DNA of 48,970 bases from an uncultured Microbacteriaceae bacterium (GCA_946481135.1 CAMLMQ010000002.1:1-48970); one strand, 5' to 3'. Counted from the first letter of the stretch, positions 8,103 through 16,530 are shown. Program-made: numbers and translations. The notes: generated by a model not told the origin, from the letters alone.

Positions 8103-9017
8103 TCAGCCGGCTCCTTCGACGAGCTGGTAGTCGACGCCTTCCGGATCGCGGAGGTCGAGCGCGCGGCGACGTCCGAGTGGCTCCCCGAAGTCGATGACGC
8201 GGATGCCTTCGCCGATCGTGAACGGCGTGCCCGACCACGCGGCGCTGCGCACCGCCCGGGCGGCTGCATCCAGCTGCTCGACCTCGAACGCGCAGCGGAT
8301 CGCCCCCACGTGGTGCGGCACGTCGTAGGGTGGACGCCGCGACGCGGGATCGCGGTGCTCGAGCAGGTCGAGGTAGCCACCTGCATCGCCGGGAACCCGG
8401 AGGAACACTCCCTCGAATTCGACGGGGCGGTCGCCAGGGAGGTACACGTTGGGCATCGGGCGGGTCGTCGCGACGGTGTCGACGACATCGAGGCCGAGCA
8501 CCTCGGTGAAGAAGCGGAGGTCGCGCGCGAGGGTGGCGGTGCCCTGCGCGACGGTGCTCACCTTGGGGATCGGGTTCTCAAGGAACTCGACCACGATGCC
8601 ATCGGGGTCGAGGCATGACCACACCTGGTAGGCGACGCTGCCGCGGGAGCCGAGTTCGAACCTGAAGTCGTCACCGGTCGTCGGCGCGACCGGCGCGATC
8701 CCGAGCGACTCCGCGAGCTCGCGCGTGCGGTCGAGGTCGGCGACATGGAGCACGACGCGCGTGAAGCCGATCGCGGCGATGCTGCCGTGCGCGACTCCGG
8801 TCGTGGGCGGTTCCCGCCACTCGACGAGGCGGAGTCGCGGCAGCGGTGCGGCATCGCCCACGAGCAGGACGGAGCGGGTGCGCCCGTCATCGATCGCGGG
8901 CGTCGCGCGCAGAGGGGTGAGCGCCTCGTAGAAGGCGACCGACCGGGCGAGGTCGCGCACGTTGAGTTCCCAGTGCAGGAGCCGCGTGAGGCGGCCGCGC
9001 AGTCCGTGGCTTGTCAC
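8103..9017 (-). CDS. VOC-superfamily protein with two glyoxalase/dioxygenase modules
   Basis: A 304-residue protein of the vicinal-oxygen-chelate fold. The first module opens with RLLHWELNVRDLARSVAFYE and ends with CLDPDGIVVEFLE. The second contains LARDLRFFTEVLGLDVVD and closes at LRDPEGVDYQLVE. In this fold an N-terminal His/Glu and a late Glu bind metal; both late glutamate-type positions are visible, but the early HW/RD region is atypical, so metal-dependent catalysis is uncertain. It may be an extradiol-type dioxygenase, isomerase or lyase of the island pathway. It is transcribed divergently from the flavin dehydrogenase at 9097, and the intervening ~80 bp contain a perfect inverted repeat (9042-9066), so both are probably under the same control. 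Confidence 0.78.
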   Translation of the reverse strand: MTSHGLRGRLTRLLHWELNVRDLARSVAFYEALTPLRATPAIDDGRTRSVLLVGDAAPLPRLRLVEWREPPTTGVAHGSIAAIGFTRVVLHVADLDRTRELAESLGIAPVAPTTGDDFRFELGSRGSVAYQVWSCLDPDGIVVEFLENPIPKVSTVAQGTATLARDLRFFTEVLGLDVVDTVATTRPMPNVYLPGDRPVEFEGVFLRVPGDAGGYLDLLEHRDPASRRPPYDVPHHVGAIRCAFEVEQLDAAARAVRSAAWSGTPFTIGEGIRVIDFGEPLGRRRALDLRDPEGVDYQLVEGAG

Positions 9018-9041
9018 CGCGCCAGGGTAGTCCTAGTGTGG

Positions 9042-9066
9042 ATAATGCAACAACAGTGTGCATTAT
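9042..9066. promoter_or_regulatory. Candidate operator: perfect inverted repeat ATAATGCA-N9-TGCATTAT
   Basis: ATAATGCA (9042-9049) and TGCATTAT (9059-9066) are perfect reverse complements separated by nine bases. The site sits in the AT-richer spacer between the divergent VOC gene and the KstD-like gene. The same octamer recurs upstream of the genes at 19088 and 21663, and a weaker form lies upstream of 12268. The most likely ligand is the island IclR regulator (inference). Confidence 0.65.
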
Positions 9067-9096
9067 ATACACATCTACCTCAGGGAGGAGGCGGCG

Positions 9097-10725
9097 ATGA
9101 AGGCAGCGGACGACGTACTCGCGTGCGACGTGCTTGTGATCGGCAGCGGCGCGGCCGGGATGGTGGCCGCCCTCGCCGCCGCTGCGAACGGAGCCGAGGT
9201 CATCCTCGCCGAACGTGCGACGACGGTCGGCGGCACGAGCGCGACGTCGGGTGGCATCTGCTGGATCCCCGCCCACCAACGTGACCCCGGCATCCCGCTG
9301 CCCGTCGAGGACGCACTCGCCTACCTTGACTCACTCTCCAACGGCACGCAGGACCCCGCCCTCGTCGAGGTGTTCGTGCGCTCAGCTCCCGCGATGATCG
9401 ACTTCGTCGAGCGCGAGACCCCGCTCCGCTACGAGATCGCCGTCGGCTTCCCCGACTACAAGCCCGAGCATCCCGGCGGTCGCCCGGGCGGCGGGCGCTC
9501 GCTCAGCCCGCTCCCGTACGACTATGCCGAGCTCGGAGACTGGGCCGACCGCATCACGACCTTCCCGCCCGACTTCAGCAACGTCGGCTTCGACGCCGAG
9601 ACCCGCAAGCGGCTCAACGCGACGTCCGATGGTGTCGCCGCGGTCGCGATCGCGGGCCAGGCACTCATCGCCCGCCTGCTGCGCGGACTGCTCGACCGCG
9701 GCATCCAGCCCGTTACCGGCTGGCGCGGACGCCACCTCGTCGTCGACAGGGGCCGGGTCGTCGGCGCGCGGTTCGACACCGCCGATGGGGAACAGGTCAT
9801 CTCGGCCCGACGCGGCGTCGTGCTCGCCAACGGCGGCTTCGAGTGGGACCCCGAGCTCGTGCGCGCGTTTCTGCGCGGCCCGATGCGCGGACCCGTCTCG
9901 CCGCCTTACAACACGGGCGACGCACTCAGGATGGCGCAGGGCGCGGGTGCCGCGCTCGGCTCCATGCGCGAGGCGTGGTGGGTGCCGGTCATCCAGATCC
10001 CGGGCGACACCCACGACGGGCACGTGCGCAGCCGCAGCGTGCGGCTCGAACGCACGCGGCCGCGCAGCATCATGGTCAACCGGGCCGGGAAGCGCTTCGT
10101 GAACGAGGCGAGCGACTACAACTCGATGGGCGGCGCGTTCCATCAACTCGACGTCACGCGCTTCGAGTACGGCAACGACCCCGCGTGGCTCGTGATCGAC
10201 CAGGGGCACCTCGACCGGTACGGGTTCCTCTCGGTGCCTCCGGGCGGCGAGCCGCTCGACTGGTTCCACCGATCGGCCGACCTCGCCGAACTCGCCGAGC
10301 GCACGGGGATCGACCCCGAGGGGCTGGCCGCGACGGTCGCCGCCTGGAACTCAAATGTCGCCGCGGGCGCCGACCCCGACTTCCACCGCGGTGAGAGTGC
10401 CTACGACGGCTACTGGGGCGACCCGGACGCCCCCGATCGCGCGTCGCGCACCCTCGGGCCGCTCGACACCCCGCCGTACTACGCGGTTCCCGTGCGGGCC
10501 GGCGCGATGGGCACGAAGGGCGGCCCCCTCACGGACGCCAACGCGCAGGTCGTGCACGCCGACGGCCACCTCATCCCCGGCCTCTACGCGGTCGGCAACG
10601 CCATGGCGAGCGTCATGGGGATGGCCTACGGCGGCGCGGGCGGCACGCTCGGCCCCGGGCAGACCTTCGGGTATCGCGCCGGCTACCACGCCGCGACGGG
10701 AGAGTCGGCCCCCTACGGCATGTGA
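9097..10725 (+). CDS. FAD-dependent KstD/fumarate-reductase-like dehydrogenase
   Basis: A 542-residue flavoprotein of the succinate dehydrogenase/fumarate reductase flavoprotein family, in the 3-ketosteroid-delta1-dehydrogenase-like branch. The N-terminal FAD motif is VLVIGSGAAGMVAALAAA (about residues 11-28), followed by GGTSATSGGICWIP. A second FAD segment comes late (GLYAVGNAMASVMGMAYGGA). Tyr511 with glycine four residues on (YGGAG) matches the catalytic Tyr-Gly pair of KstD enzymes. ATG 9097 follows a strong AGGGAGGAG ribosome binding site. An alternative upstream GTG (9058) overlaps the operator and is rejected. The gene is monocistronic and ends before a strong hairpin at 10810. It probably desaturates a ring ketone in the island pathway; the substrate is unknown. 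Confidence 0.85.
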   Translation: MKAADDVLACDVLVIGSGAAGMVAALAAAANGAEVILAERATTVGGTSATSGGICWIPAHQRDPGIPLPVEDALAYLDSLSNGTQDPALVEVFVRSAPAMIDFVERETPLRYEIAVGFPDYKPEHPGGRPGGGRSLSPLPYDYAELGDWADRITTFPPDFSNVGFDAETRKRLNATSDGVAAVAIAGQALIARLLRGLLDRGIQPVTGWRGRHLVVDRGRVVGARFDTADGEQVISARRGVVLANGGFEWDPELVRAFLRGPMRGPVSPPYNTGDALRMAQGAGAALGSMREAWWVPVIQIPGDTHDGHVRSRSVRLERTRPRSIMVNRAGKRFVNEASDYNSMGGAFHQLDVTRFEYGNDPAWLVIDQGHLDRYGFLSVPPGGEPLDWFHRSADLAELAERTGIDPEGLAATVAAWNSNVAAGADPDFHRGESAYDGYWGDPDAPDRASRTLGPLDTPPYYAVPVRAGAMGTKGGPLTDANAQVVHADGHLIPGLYAVGNAMASVMGMAYGGAGGTLGPGQTFGYRAGYHAATGESAPYGM

Positions 10726-10809
10726 TCGCCGCGCGCCGGTGTACGGCACGCGCAAGTGCGCGAAATGCGTCGGAGTCAGGGTGTGGAAGGCTGGGGCTCC
10801 CGCGCACGA

Positions 10810-10847
10810 CGAAGGGGCCGTCGTCCTCGCGGACGACGGCCCCTTCG
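10810..10847. terminator. Bidirectional hairpin terminator
   Basis: A perfect 17-bp stem: the arm at 10810-10826 (CGAAGGGGCCGTCGTCC) pairs with 10831-10847 around a TCGC tetraloop. It lies between the stop of the KstD-like gene (10725) and the stop of the convergent substrate-binding protein (10858), so it can end both transcripts. Confidence 0.9.
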
Positions 10848-10857
10848 CTGATCGGGG

Positions 10858-12051
10858 TCAGCCCTGGTCGATCAGACCATCGACGTAGGGTCCCGGCTTG
10901 ATGAACGTGATGCCGTCGGCCGGGTCGATCACGAGCTGGTGGAAGTCCGGCGCGTAGGCGATCACCGGCACGAACGTGTACGGCGAGTCGGCATCCGCTC
11001 GGATGTCGAGGCTTTCGTAGGCGTCCTTGATGTCGGCCGGGTCGTCGGAGTCGGTGCTCTCCCAGACGTGCTTCGCCACCCAGAGGAGGTCCCACATGAC
11101 CGCGTACTGCGCGAACGACTGGTCGAGCGCGGAGCCCGCCTCGTCGAGCGCGGACCGCAGCTGCTCGAAGCCGGCCGTGCGCTCCGAGTTGGTGTCCATG
11201 ACGTGGAAGGTCAGCAGCTCGACGTTGGTCCAGTCGGCCTCGGTGCTCACGGCGGCGAGGTCGGTGGTGCCGACGTCGGTGTGGCCGAGCGTCGGGATGT
11301 CCCAACCGAGCTTCGTGCGGCTCTGCAGCTCGTAGCCTGCGACGGAGCCGAGACCGGAGAGGATCAGCACATCCGGGTTCTGCGACTGCAGCCGCTGCAG
11401 CTGCGCCGTCATGTCGACGTCGGTCGGCGCGAAGGACTCGTCGATGAACTCGATGCCCGCGTCCTCGAACAGCGCACGGTAGGTGTCGGCGATCGCCGTA
11501 CCGTTGGCGTCGTTGGCGTGAAGCAACGCGACCTTCTCGTAGCCCTCGGCCTCGACCTTCTCGAGCATGCCCTGGGTCTGGGTGCGCGTCGGGACGACGA
11601 AGCTGAAGTGATACGGGTACGCCTCGGGGTCGTTGATCGCCGCCTGCTGGCCCGTCGAGATGATCTGCTCACGCGACAGGATCGGGGTGAGCGCGAGGCC
11701 GACGTTGCTCGTGTTGCCGGCCACCACGAGGTCGATCTCGGTCGTGTCGAGCTGCTCCTGGAGGAGCGTCGCCGCCTTCGTCGGGTCGGCGCCGTCGTCG
11801 CCGACGACGATCTGCACCTCGCGACCGTCGATGCCGCCGGCGGCGTTGATCGCCTGCGCGGCGGCCTCGAGGCCGTCGACGTTGGCGCCCGCGATACCCG
11901 CGAGCGGGCCGGTCACGGCGAGGCTCGCGTACACCGTGAAGGTGCCGTCGAACTCAGCCGGGCCGTCCGTGGGGTCGCCTCCGCCGGACGTGCAGCCGAC
12001 GAGCGCGAGCGGCAGCACCACAGCTGCCGCGAGAAGTTTGCGAGAAACCAC
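10858..12051 (-). CDS. ABC transporter substrate-binding lipoprotein, LivK type
   Basis: A 397-residue secreted lipoprotein. The signal peptide MVSRKLLAAAVVLPLALVGC ends in a lipobox with Cys20 as the lipidated residue. The mature part has the type I periplasmic-binding fold of the branched-chain amino acid/aromatic-acid group: FTVYASLAVTGPLAGIAGAN at the start, GIDGREVQIVVGDDGADPTKA, NTSNVGLALTPILSREQI and VIAYAPDFHQLV at the end. It serves the permease/ATPase genes at 12268-15709, transcribed in the opposite direction from a shared 216-bp intergenic region. In catabolic islands such proteins commonly bind aromatic or alicyclic carboxylates, so the island substrate is its likely cargo (inference). 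The ligand cannot be read from sequence. Confidence 0.9.
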   Translation of the reverse strand: MVSRKLLAAAVVLPLALVGCTSGGGDPTDGPAEFDGTFTVYASLAVTGPLAGIAGANVDGLEAAAQAINAAGGIDGREVQIVVGDDGADPTKAATLLQEQLDTTEIDLVVAGNTSNVGLALTPILSREQIISTGQQAAINDPEAYPYHFSFVVPTRTQTQGMLEKVEAEGYEKVALLHANDANGTAIADTYRALFEDAGIEFIDESFAPTDVDMTAQLQRLQSQNPDVLILSGLGSVAGYELQSRTKLGWDIPTLGHTDVGTTDLAAVSTEADWTNVELLTFHVMDTNSERTAGFEQLRSALDEAGSALDQSFAQYAVMWDLLWVAKHVWESTDSDDPADIKDAYESLDIRADADSPYTFVPVIAYAPDFHQLVIDPADGITFIKPGPYVDGLIDQG

Positions 12052-12072
12052 ACTGTCTCCTTGCTGTGTCTA

Positions 12073-12094
12073 CGGACCGCTTCGGTACGGTCCG
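12073..12094. promoter_or_regulatory. Inverted repeat CGGACCG-N8-CGGTCCG upstream of the substrate-binding gene
   Basis: Seven-base perfect arms (12073-12079 and 12088-12094) lie about 22 bases upstream of the substrate-binding protein start on the minus strand. It could be an operator or a leader hairpin that affects translation of the lipoprotein gene. Confidence 0.4.
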
Positions 12095-12163
12095 ATCCGG
12101 GCGCACGATCGGCTCCCGACGCGACAAAAGTAAGGAGCGCGCGCATCCACTGTCAAGGAAAAT

Positions 12164-12195
12164 TTGCAATTAGTGATCGGGATGTGTGCAGAATA
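12164..12195. promoter_or_regulatory. Candidate degenerate operator between transporter genes
   Basis: TTGCAATTAG (12164-12173) and TGTGCAGAATAT (12184-12195) resemble the half-sites seen at 9042-9066 (TGTGCATTATAT; ten of twelve bases match) and at 19059-19092 (AGCAATTAT). It lies midway in the divergent region between the substrate-binding and permease genes, in an AT-rich patch. Confidence 0.45.
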
Positions 12196-12235
12196 TGAAC
12201 TGCGACCAGCAACGACGCTTGGGAGGAACTCTGCT

Positions 12236-12271
12236 GTGAGGTACGAAGCACGAGGCGGCGGCCGGCCATGA
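12236..12271 (+). CDS. Possible 11-codon leader ORF coupled to the permease gene
   Basis: A GTG at 12236 follows the best ribosome binding site of the region (GGGAGGA, 12221-12227, eight-base spacer). It opens an 11-codon frame encoding VRYEARGGGRP whose TGA (12269-12271) overlaps the ATGATG start of livH. The permease itself has only a weak site in front of it, so reading through this mini-ORF could deliver ribosomes to livH. It may instead be chance; no family assignment is possible. Confidence 0.35.
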   Translation: MRYEARGGGRP

Positions 12272-13131
12272 TGACCACCATCTGGGCGGGGCTCAGCCTC
12301 GGCGCGATCTTCGCGATCGTCGCCATCGGGTACAACATCGTCTACATCGCCTCGCGCGTGTTCAACTTCGCGCAGGCGCAGTTCGTGATGATCGGCGCAT
12401 TCATCGCCCTCGGTGCGGGAAGCGCTGTCGATCTGCCCCTCTGGCTCACGATCATCCTCTGCGCGCTCGTCGGCGGACTGGTCGGCGCACTCGAGGAGCT
12501 CGGCGCGATCCGCTGGCTGCGCGGACGCGGCGCGCATAACGAGCTCGTGACGACCTTGGGAGTCGCGACGCTGCTCTCGGGCATCGCGCTCGTGCTCTTC
12601 GGCGCGAACCCGCAGCGACTGCCCTACTTCGGAGAGGCGCCGCTCGACTTCCTCGGCGGGCGCGTCCTGCTCGTCGAACTGCTCATCATCCTCGCGGCCG
12701 TCGGACTCGCGGTCGCCGTCGGCATCATCACGAAGCGCACGATGGTCGGGATGGCGTCGCTCGCGACGTCCGAAGATCGCGAGGCCGGTGCGCTGCGCGG
12801 GATCAACGCGGGCGCCCTCGCGATCGGCGCCTTCGTGATCGCGGGCGCTCTACTCGCCGCGATGGGCCCCCTTATCGGAGCGAAGACGTTCGCGATCTAC
12901 AACCTGGGCGACCTCCTCGCCGTGAAAGCCTTCGTCGCGCTCGCGATCGGCGGCTTCGGCAGCTACGCCGGTGCCGTCGTCGGAGGCTTCGGCGTCGGCC
13001 TCATCGAGGTGTTCGCCGCCCGCTACCTCGGCAGCGAGTGGCCCAACATCACGGTCTTCGTGCTGCTGCTGATCGTCTTGCTCGTGATCCCGCAGGGGAT
13101 CTTCGGTCGTCGGACGGGAAGGACTGTCTGA
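12268..13131 (+). CDS. Branched-chain-type ABC transporter permease (LivH-like)
   Basis: A 287-residue polytopic permease of the LivH family with about eight hydrophobic segments. The start MTTIWAGLSLGAIFAIVAIG, the NFAQAQFVMIGAF stretch after the first segments, the cytoplasmic SEDREAGALRGIN loop (equivalent to the ATPase-contacting loop of LivH) and the terminal GIFGRR are all family features. It forms the heterodimeric membrane channel with the permease half of the next gene. The stop overlaps that gene's start by one base (TGATG). There are two adjacent ATG codons (12268, 12271). It is the first clear gene of a five-gene operon (12268-18239). Confidence 0.9.
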   Translation: MMTTIWAGLSLGAIFAIVAIGYNIVYIASRVFNFAQAQFVMIGAFIALGAGSAVDLPLWLTIILCALVGGLVGALEELGAIRWLRGRGAHNELVTTLGVATLLSGIALVLFGANPQRLPYFGEAPLDFLGGRVLLVELLIILAAVGLAVAVGIITKRTMVGMASLATSEDREAGALRGINAGALAIGAFVIAGALLAAMGPLIGAKTFAIYNLGDLLAVKAFVALAIGGFGSYAGAVVGGFGVGLIEVFAARYLGSEWPNITVFVLLLIVLLVIPQGIFGRRTGRTV

Positions 13132-14987
13132 TGCGCTTCCTCTCACTGCGCACCTCCCGTCGCCTGCCCTTCTGGATCGTGCCGCTCCTCGTCGGCGTCG
13201 TCGTGATGCTGCTTCCCGTGCTCGGGGCTCCTCGCGGCACGCTCCGCATGATGGTGACGATCGCCCTCCTCAGCATGCTCGTGGTCGGGCTCAATATCGC
13301 CTTCGGCTACGCGGGTGAGCTCGCCCTCGGCCAATCGGCGATCTACGCGGCGGGCGCCTACTTCGCCGGCTATTTCGCGGTGCAGGGGCTCGACCTGCCG
13401 ATCACCCTCGTCATCGCGGTGATCGCCGCGATGGGGGTCGGACTGCTCACGGGCGGCCCCGGGCTCCGCCTCGGGTCGTGGTCGCTGGGAATGGTGACCT
13501 TCTTCCTCGTGCTCCTGCTGCCCGACATCGTGTCGCTCCTGCGGGTCTACACGGGCGGCAGCGCGGGGCTCTCCGGCATCCCGTTGCCGTCGGTGTTCGG
13601 TCAGCAGCTCGACAACGAGACGTACTACATGCTCGTGATCGCAATGGCGATCCTCGTGTTCGCGCTCCTGCGCAACTACGTCGTCTCCCGCCACGGCAAT
13701 GCCCTCAAGGTCATGCGGGAGTCGCCCGTGCTGGCCCGGTCGCTCGGCTACTCGATCACGCGGCTCAAGCTCTCGGCGTACGTGATCAGCGCGCTCCCGG
13801 CCGGAGTCGCGGGCACCCTCTTCGCCTATCAGGAGGGCTACGTCTCCGACGTGTCCTTCGGCTTCCACATGGCTGTCGCGATCCTCGCCGCATCGATCAT
13901 CGGCGGCTCGGCGAGCATCTACGGCGCGGCCTTCGGCGCCGCGATCCTCGTCATCGGACCGCTCCGCGCGACCGCCCTCCAGGAGTTCTCGCTACCGTTC
14001 TTCGGCCTCCTGCTGATCGTCGGCGGCCTGTTCTTCCGCGGCGGCATCGCGGAGTTGCTCACCAAGCTGGTGCGCTCGCGCATCATCAAGGACGACCTCA
14101 TGCCCGACGTCGAACGCGCGATCGCCGAGCAGGCGGAACTGCCTCCCCTCAACGGACAGGTGCTGCGCGCGACGGGGATCGTCAAGCGTTTCGGCGGCAA
14201 CACGGCCCTCGCCGGCGTCGACCTCGAGGCCGTGCCGGGGCGGGTCACCGCCCTCATCGGTCCGAACGGCTCGGGCAAGACCACGTTGCTCAACGTCATC
14301 GGCGGCTTCCTCAAGGGTGACGGAGGCACCGTGTGGCTCGGCGACCGCGACGTCACCGGGATGCCCGCGCACAAGCTCGCGAAAGCCGGCATCGCGCGCA
14401 CGTTCCAAACGCCGCAGATCCCGAAGGGGCTCACGGTGGCCGAGGTCGTCGAGGTCGCGCGCTACCGGTCGGAACCGACGTCCATCGTCTCCGGGATGCT
14501 CACCCTCCCCGGCTCGCGTCATGCGATGCGCCGCGACCGCGCCGAGGCTGTGCGGCTGCTGTCGATCATGGGCATCGCCCACCTCGCCGACCGCCCGGCG
14601 GAGGAGCTTCCGCTCGGCACGCGGCGCATCCTCGAGGTGGCGCGCGCGCTCGCTGCCGACCCAGCCGTGCTGCTGCTCGACGAGCCGGCGAGCGGGCTCG
14701 ACGAGTCCGACGTGGAGGCGCTCTCGGCGGTCATCCGTCGACTCGCCGACGCGGGCGCGACGATCGTCATCGTCGAGCACAACTTCGAGATGGTGCTGCG
14801 GATCGCCGATCGGATCGACGTGCTGCATCTCGGCGCGATGATCGCGGGCGGCACGCCCGACGAGGTGCGCGACGACCCCGAGGTCATCGAGAGCTACCTG
14901 GGCAAGGCGGCGCGTGAGCGCGCCGAGAAGGCGAAGGGCCAGGGACAGGCGAAGCACCAGGGACAGTCGAAGGAGGAGTCGCGATGA
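13131..14987 (+). CDS. Fused ABC permease-ATPase (LivM-LivG)
   Basis: A 618-residue fusion. Residues ~1-315 are a LivM-type permease with multiple membrane segments, including GLNIAFGYAGELALGQSAIY, the family signature, and NALKVMRESPVLARSLGY, the ATPase-contact loop. Residues ~340-600 are a LivG-type ATPase with Walker A GPNGSGKTTLLN (about 377), a signature region LPLGTRRILEVARAL, Walker B VLLLDEPASGLD and a His switch IVEHNFEMVL. The C-terminal tail is lysine/glutamine-rich (KGQGQAKHQGQSKE). In many bacteria livM and livG are separate; fused versions are known, and the fusion is continuous in one frame here, with no sign of a sequencing join. It overlaps livH by one base and livF by four. 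Confidence 0.92.
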   Translation: MRFLSLRTSRRLPFWIVPLLVGVVVMLLPVLGAPRGTLRMMVTIALLSMLVVGLNIAFGYAGELALGQSAIYAAGAYFAGYFAVQGLDLPITLVIAVIAAMGVGLLTGGPGLRLGSWSLGMVTFFLVLLLPDIVSLLRVYTGGSAGLSGIPLPSVFGQQLDNETYYMLVIAMAILVFALLRNYVVSRHGNALKVMRESPVLARSLGYSITRLKLSAYVISALPAGVAGTLFAYQEGYVSDVSFGFHMAVAILAASIIGGSASIYGAAFGAAILVIGPLRATALQEFSLPFFGLLLIVGGLFFRGGIAELLTKLVRSRIIKDDLMPDVERAIAEQAELPPLNGQVLRATGIVKRFGGNTALAGVDLEAVPGRVTALIGPNGSGKTTLLNVIGGFLKGDGGTVWLGDRDVTGMPAHKLAKAGIARTFQTPQIPKGLTVAEVVEVARYRSEPTSIVSGMLTLPGSRHAMRRDRAEAVRLLSIMGIAHLADRPAEELPLGTRRILEVARALAADPAVLLLDEPASGLDESDVEALSAVIRRLADAGATIVIVEHNFEMVLRIADRIDVLHLGAMIAGGTPDEVRDDPEVIESYLGKAARERAEKAKGQGQAKHQGQSKEESR

Positions 14988-15709
14988 GCGAGGCGCTCGT
15001 GGTCACCGACCTCGTGACGGGCTACGGCCAGCTCAAGGTCGTGCGCGGACTGTCGCTCACCTGCCGCAGCGGAGAACTCACGGTGCTGCTCGGACGCAAC
15101 GGCGCCGGCAAGACGACGACGCTCTCGGCGATCGCCGGGCTGTTGCCGACGATGGGCGGCACCGTCGTGCTGCACGGCGAGACACAGACCGGTTCGACCG
15201 TGAAACGCGTCAAGGCCGGGCTCGGGCTTGTGCAGGAGGGCAAGCGCGTCTTCCGGCAGCGCACGGTCGAAGAGAACCTGCGCCTCGGCGGCTACGTCGT
15301 GCGACGTCGCCGCGGGGCGATCGACGAGGGGATCGCGCGCGCCTACGAGCGCTTCCCGATCCTCAAGGAGAAGCGCACGCAGATGGCGGCCTCGCTGAGC
15401 GGTGGTCAGCAGCAGATGCTCGCGATCGCCCAGGCGCTCATGCCGCAGCCTTCGGTGCTCATGCTCGACGAGCCGTCGGCGGGTCTCGCGCCCGCGATCG
15501 TCGAGGAGGTGTTCGGCGAGATCGCGAGCCTCACCAAGGAGGGGCTGTGCGTGCTGCTCGTCGAGCAGCTGATCGATCACTCGCTCGCCGTCGCCGATCG
15601 TGTCGCCGTGCTCGACCGCGGACGCATCACGATCGACACCGACGTCGCGGGCCTCGGCTCGTGGGACACCCTGCGGGAGAGCTACCTGGGCGCGACGGTG
15701 GTCGACTGA
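14984..15709 (+). CDS. ABC transporter ATP-binding protein (LivF-like)
   Basis: A 241-residue ATPase of the LivF family. It contains Walker A LLGRNGAGKTTTLSAIAGL, Q-loop region GLVQEGKRVFRQRTVEENL (the RxVFxxxTVEENL pattern of LivF), signature LSGGQQQMLAIAQAL, Walker B VLMLDEPSAGLAP and H-loop LLVEQLIDHSL. It pairs with the ATPase half of the LivM-LivG fusion to power import of the substrate bound by the lipoprotein at 10858. Both ends overlap neighbouring genes (ATGA with the fusion; TGATG with the hydrolase), so transporter and first catabolic enzymes are co-translated. Confidence 0.93.
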   Translation: MSEALVVTDLVTGYGQLKVVRGLSLTCRSGELTVLLGRNGAGKTTTLSAIAGLLPTMGGTVVLHGETQTGSTVKRVKAGLGLVQEGKRVFRQRTVEENLRLGGYVVRRRRGAIDEGIARAYERFPILKEKRTQMAASLSGGQQQMLAIAQALMPQPSVLMLDEPSAGLAPAIVEEVFGEIASLTKEGLCVLLVEQLIDHSLAVADRVAVLDRGRITIDTDVAGLGSWDTLRESYLGATVVD

Positions 15710-16530
15710 TGGCGGCGTGGGATCGTCGCACGGAGGTCGTCGACGGGCTCGAGACGAGCTGGCTCGAGGCGGGCGCGGGCGATCCGATCGTGCTGCTGCA
15801 CGGGGGAGAGTTCGGCTCGAGCGCGGAGCTCGGCTGGGAACGGGTCATCCCCGCCCTCGCCGAACACCACCGCGTGATCGCCCCCGACATCCTCGGCTTC
15901 GGATTCTCGGCCAAGGTGGTCGACTTCGTCGACGGCCGGGGCCTTCGGATTCGCAACGTCGCCGCGCTCTGCGCCCGCCTCGGTGTCGAGCGTGCGGCGT
16001 TCGTCGGCAACTCGATGGGCGCCGTCATGCTGCTCGTCGACCAGGCGTCGGAGACTCCGAGGCTGCCGGTGAGTCGCATGGTCACGATCTGTGGCGGCGG
16101 CGAGATCCTCGACAACGAGCACATGGCGGCCCTCACCGACTACGACGCGTCGCTCGAGGGGATGCGGGCGATCGTCCGCGCGCTCTTCGTCGACGAGACC
16201 GTGCCGGCCGATGATGCATACGTCGCACGGCGCCACGCGATGAGCGTGCTCCCGGGCGCCTGGGAGGCGGTCGCGTCGGCGCGTTTCCGCCGACCCGGAC
16301 ATGTCTCGTCCGGCGGCGGCGAGCCCGCGTACGAGCGGATCGCCGTGCCGACGCTCGTTCTCGAGGGCGGGGGCGACAAGCTCAAGCCCGCGGGCTGGGC
16401 GGCGGCGCTCACGGCGCGCATCCCGGATGCCCGCTCCGCCGTCGTCGGCGGCGCCGGGCACTGCCCGCAGCTCGAGCAGCCCGACGAGACCGTGCGGCTC
16501 ATCCTCGACCACGTCGGAGACGGCCGATGA
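15709..16530 (+). CDS. Alpha/beta-fold hydrolase, MhpC/BphD-like
   Basis: A 273-residue hydrolase. There is an oxyanion-hole HGGEFGSSAELGWERVIPAL, then IAPDILGFGFSAK (the DxxGFG motif of meta-cleavage hydrolases), nucleophile elbow GNSMGA with Ser at about residue 102, acid region LEGGGDKLKP and catalytic His in GAGHCPQLEQP near residue 250. This pattern is that of carbon-carbon bond hydrolases acting on meta-cleavage products, such as MhpC or HsaD. An ester or lactone hydrolase is also possible. It is translationally coupled to the transporter upstream and to the KstD-like gene downstream (ATGA overlap). The island has a second such hydrolase at 23345, so the two probably act at different steps. 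Confidence 0.85.
   Translation: MAAWDRRTEVVDGLETSWLEAGAGDPIVLLHGGEFGSSAELGWERVIPALAEHHRVIAPDILGFGFSAKVVDFVDGRGLRIRNVAALCARLGVERAAFVGNSMGAVMLLVDQASETPRLPVSRMVTICGGGEILDNEHMAALTDYDASLEGMRAIVRALFVDETVPADDAYVARRHAMSVLPGAWEAVASARFRRPGHVSSGGGEPAYERIAVPTLVLEGGGDKLKPAGWAAALTARIPDARSAVVGGAGHCPQLEQPDETVRLILDHVGDGR

Noticed and set aside
9058..9096. GTG 9058 as start of the KstD-like gene
   Set aside because: It overlaps the inverted-repeat operator, while ATG 9097 has a strong AGGGAGGAG site at the right distance.
12052..12267. Riboswitch in the 216-bp divergent transporter region
   Set aside because: There is a short palindrome (12073-12094) and an operator-like patch, but no conserved multi-helix riboswitch core that I can recognise.
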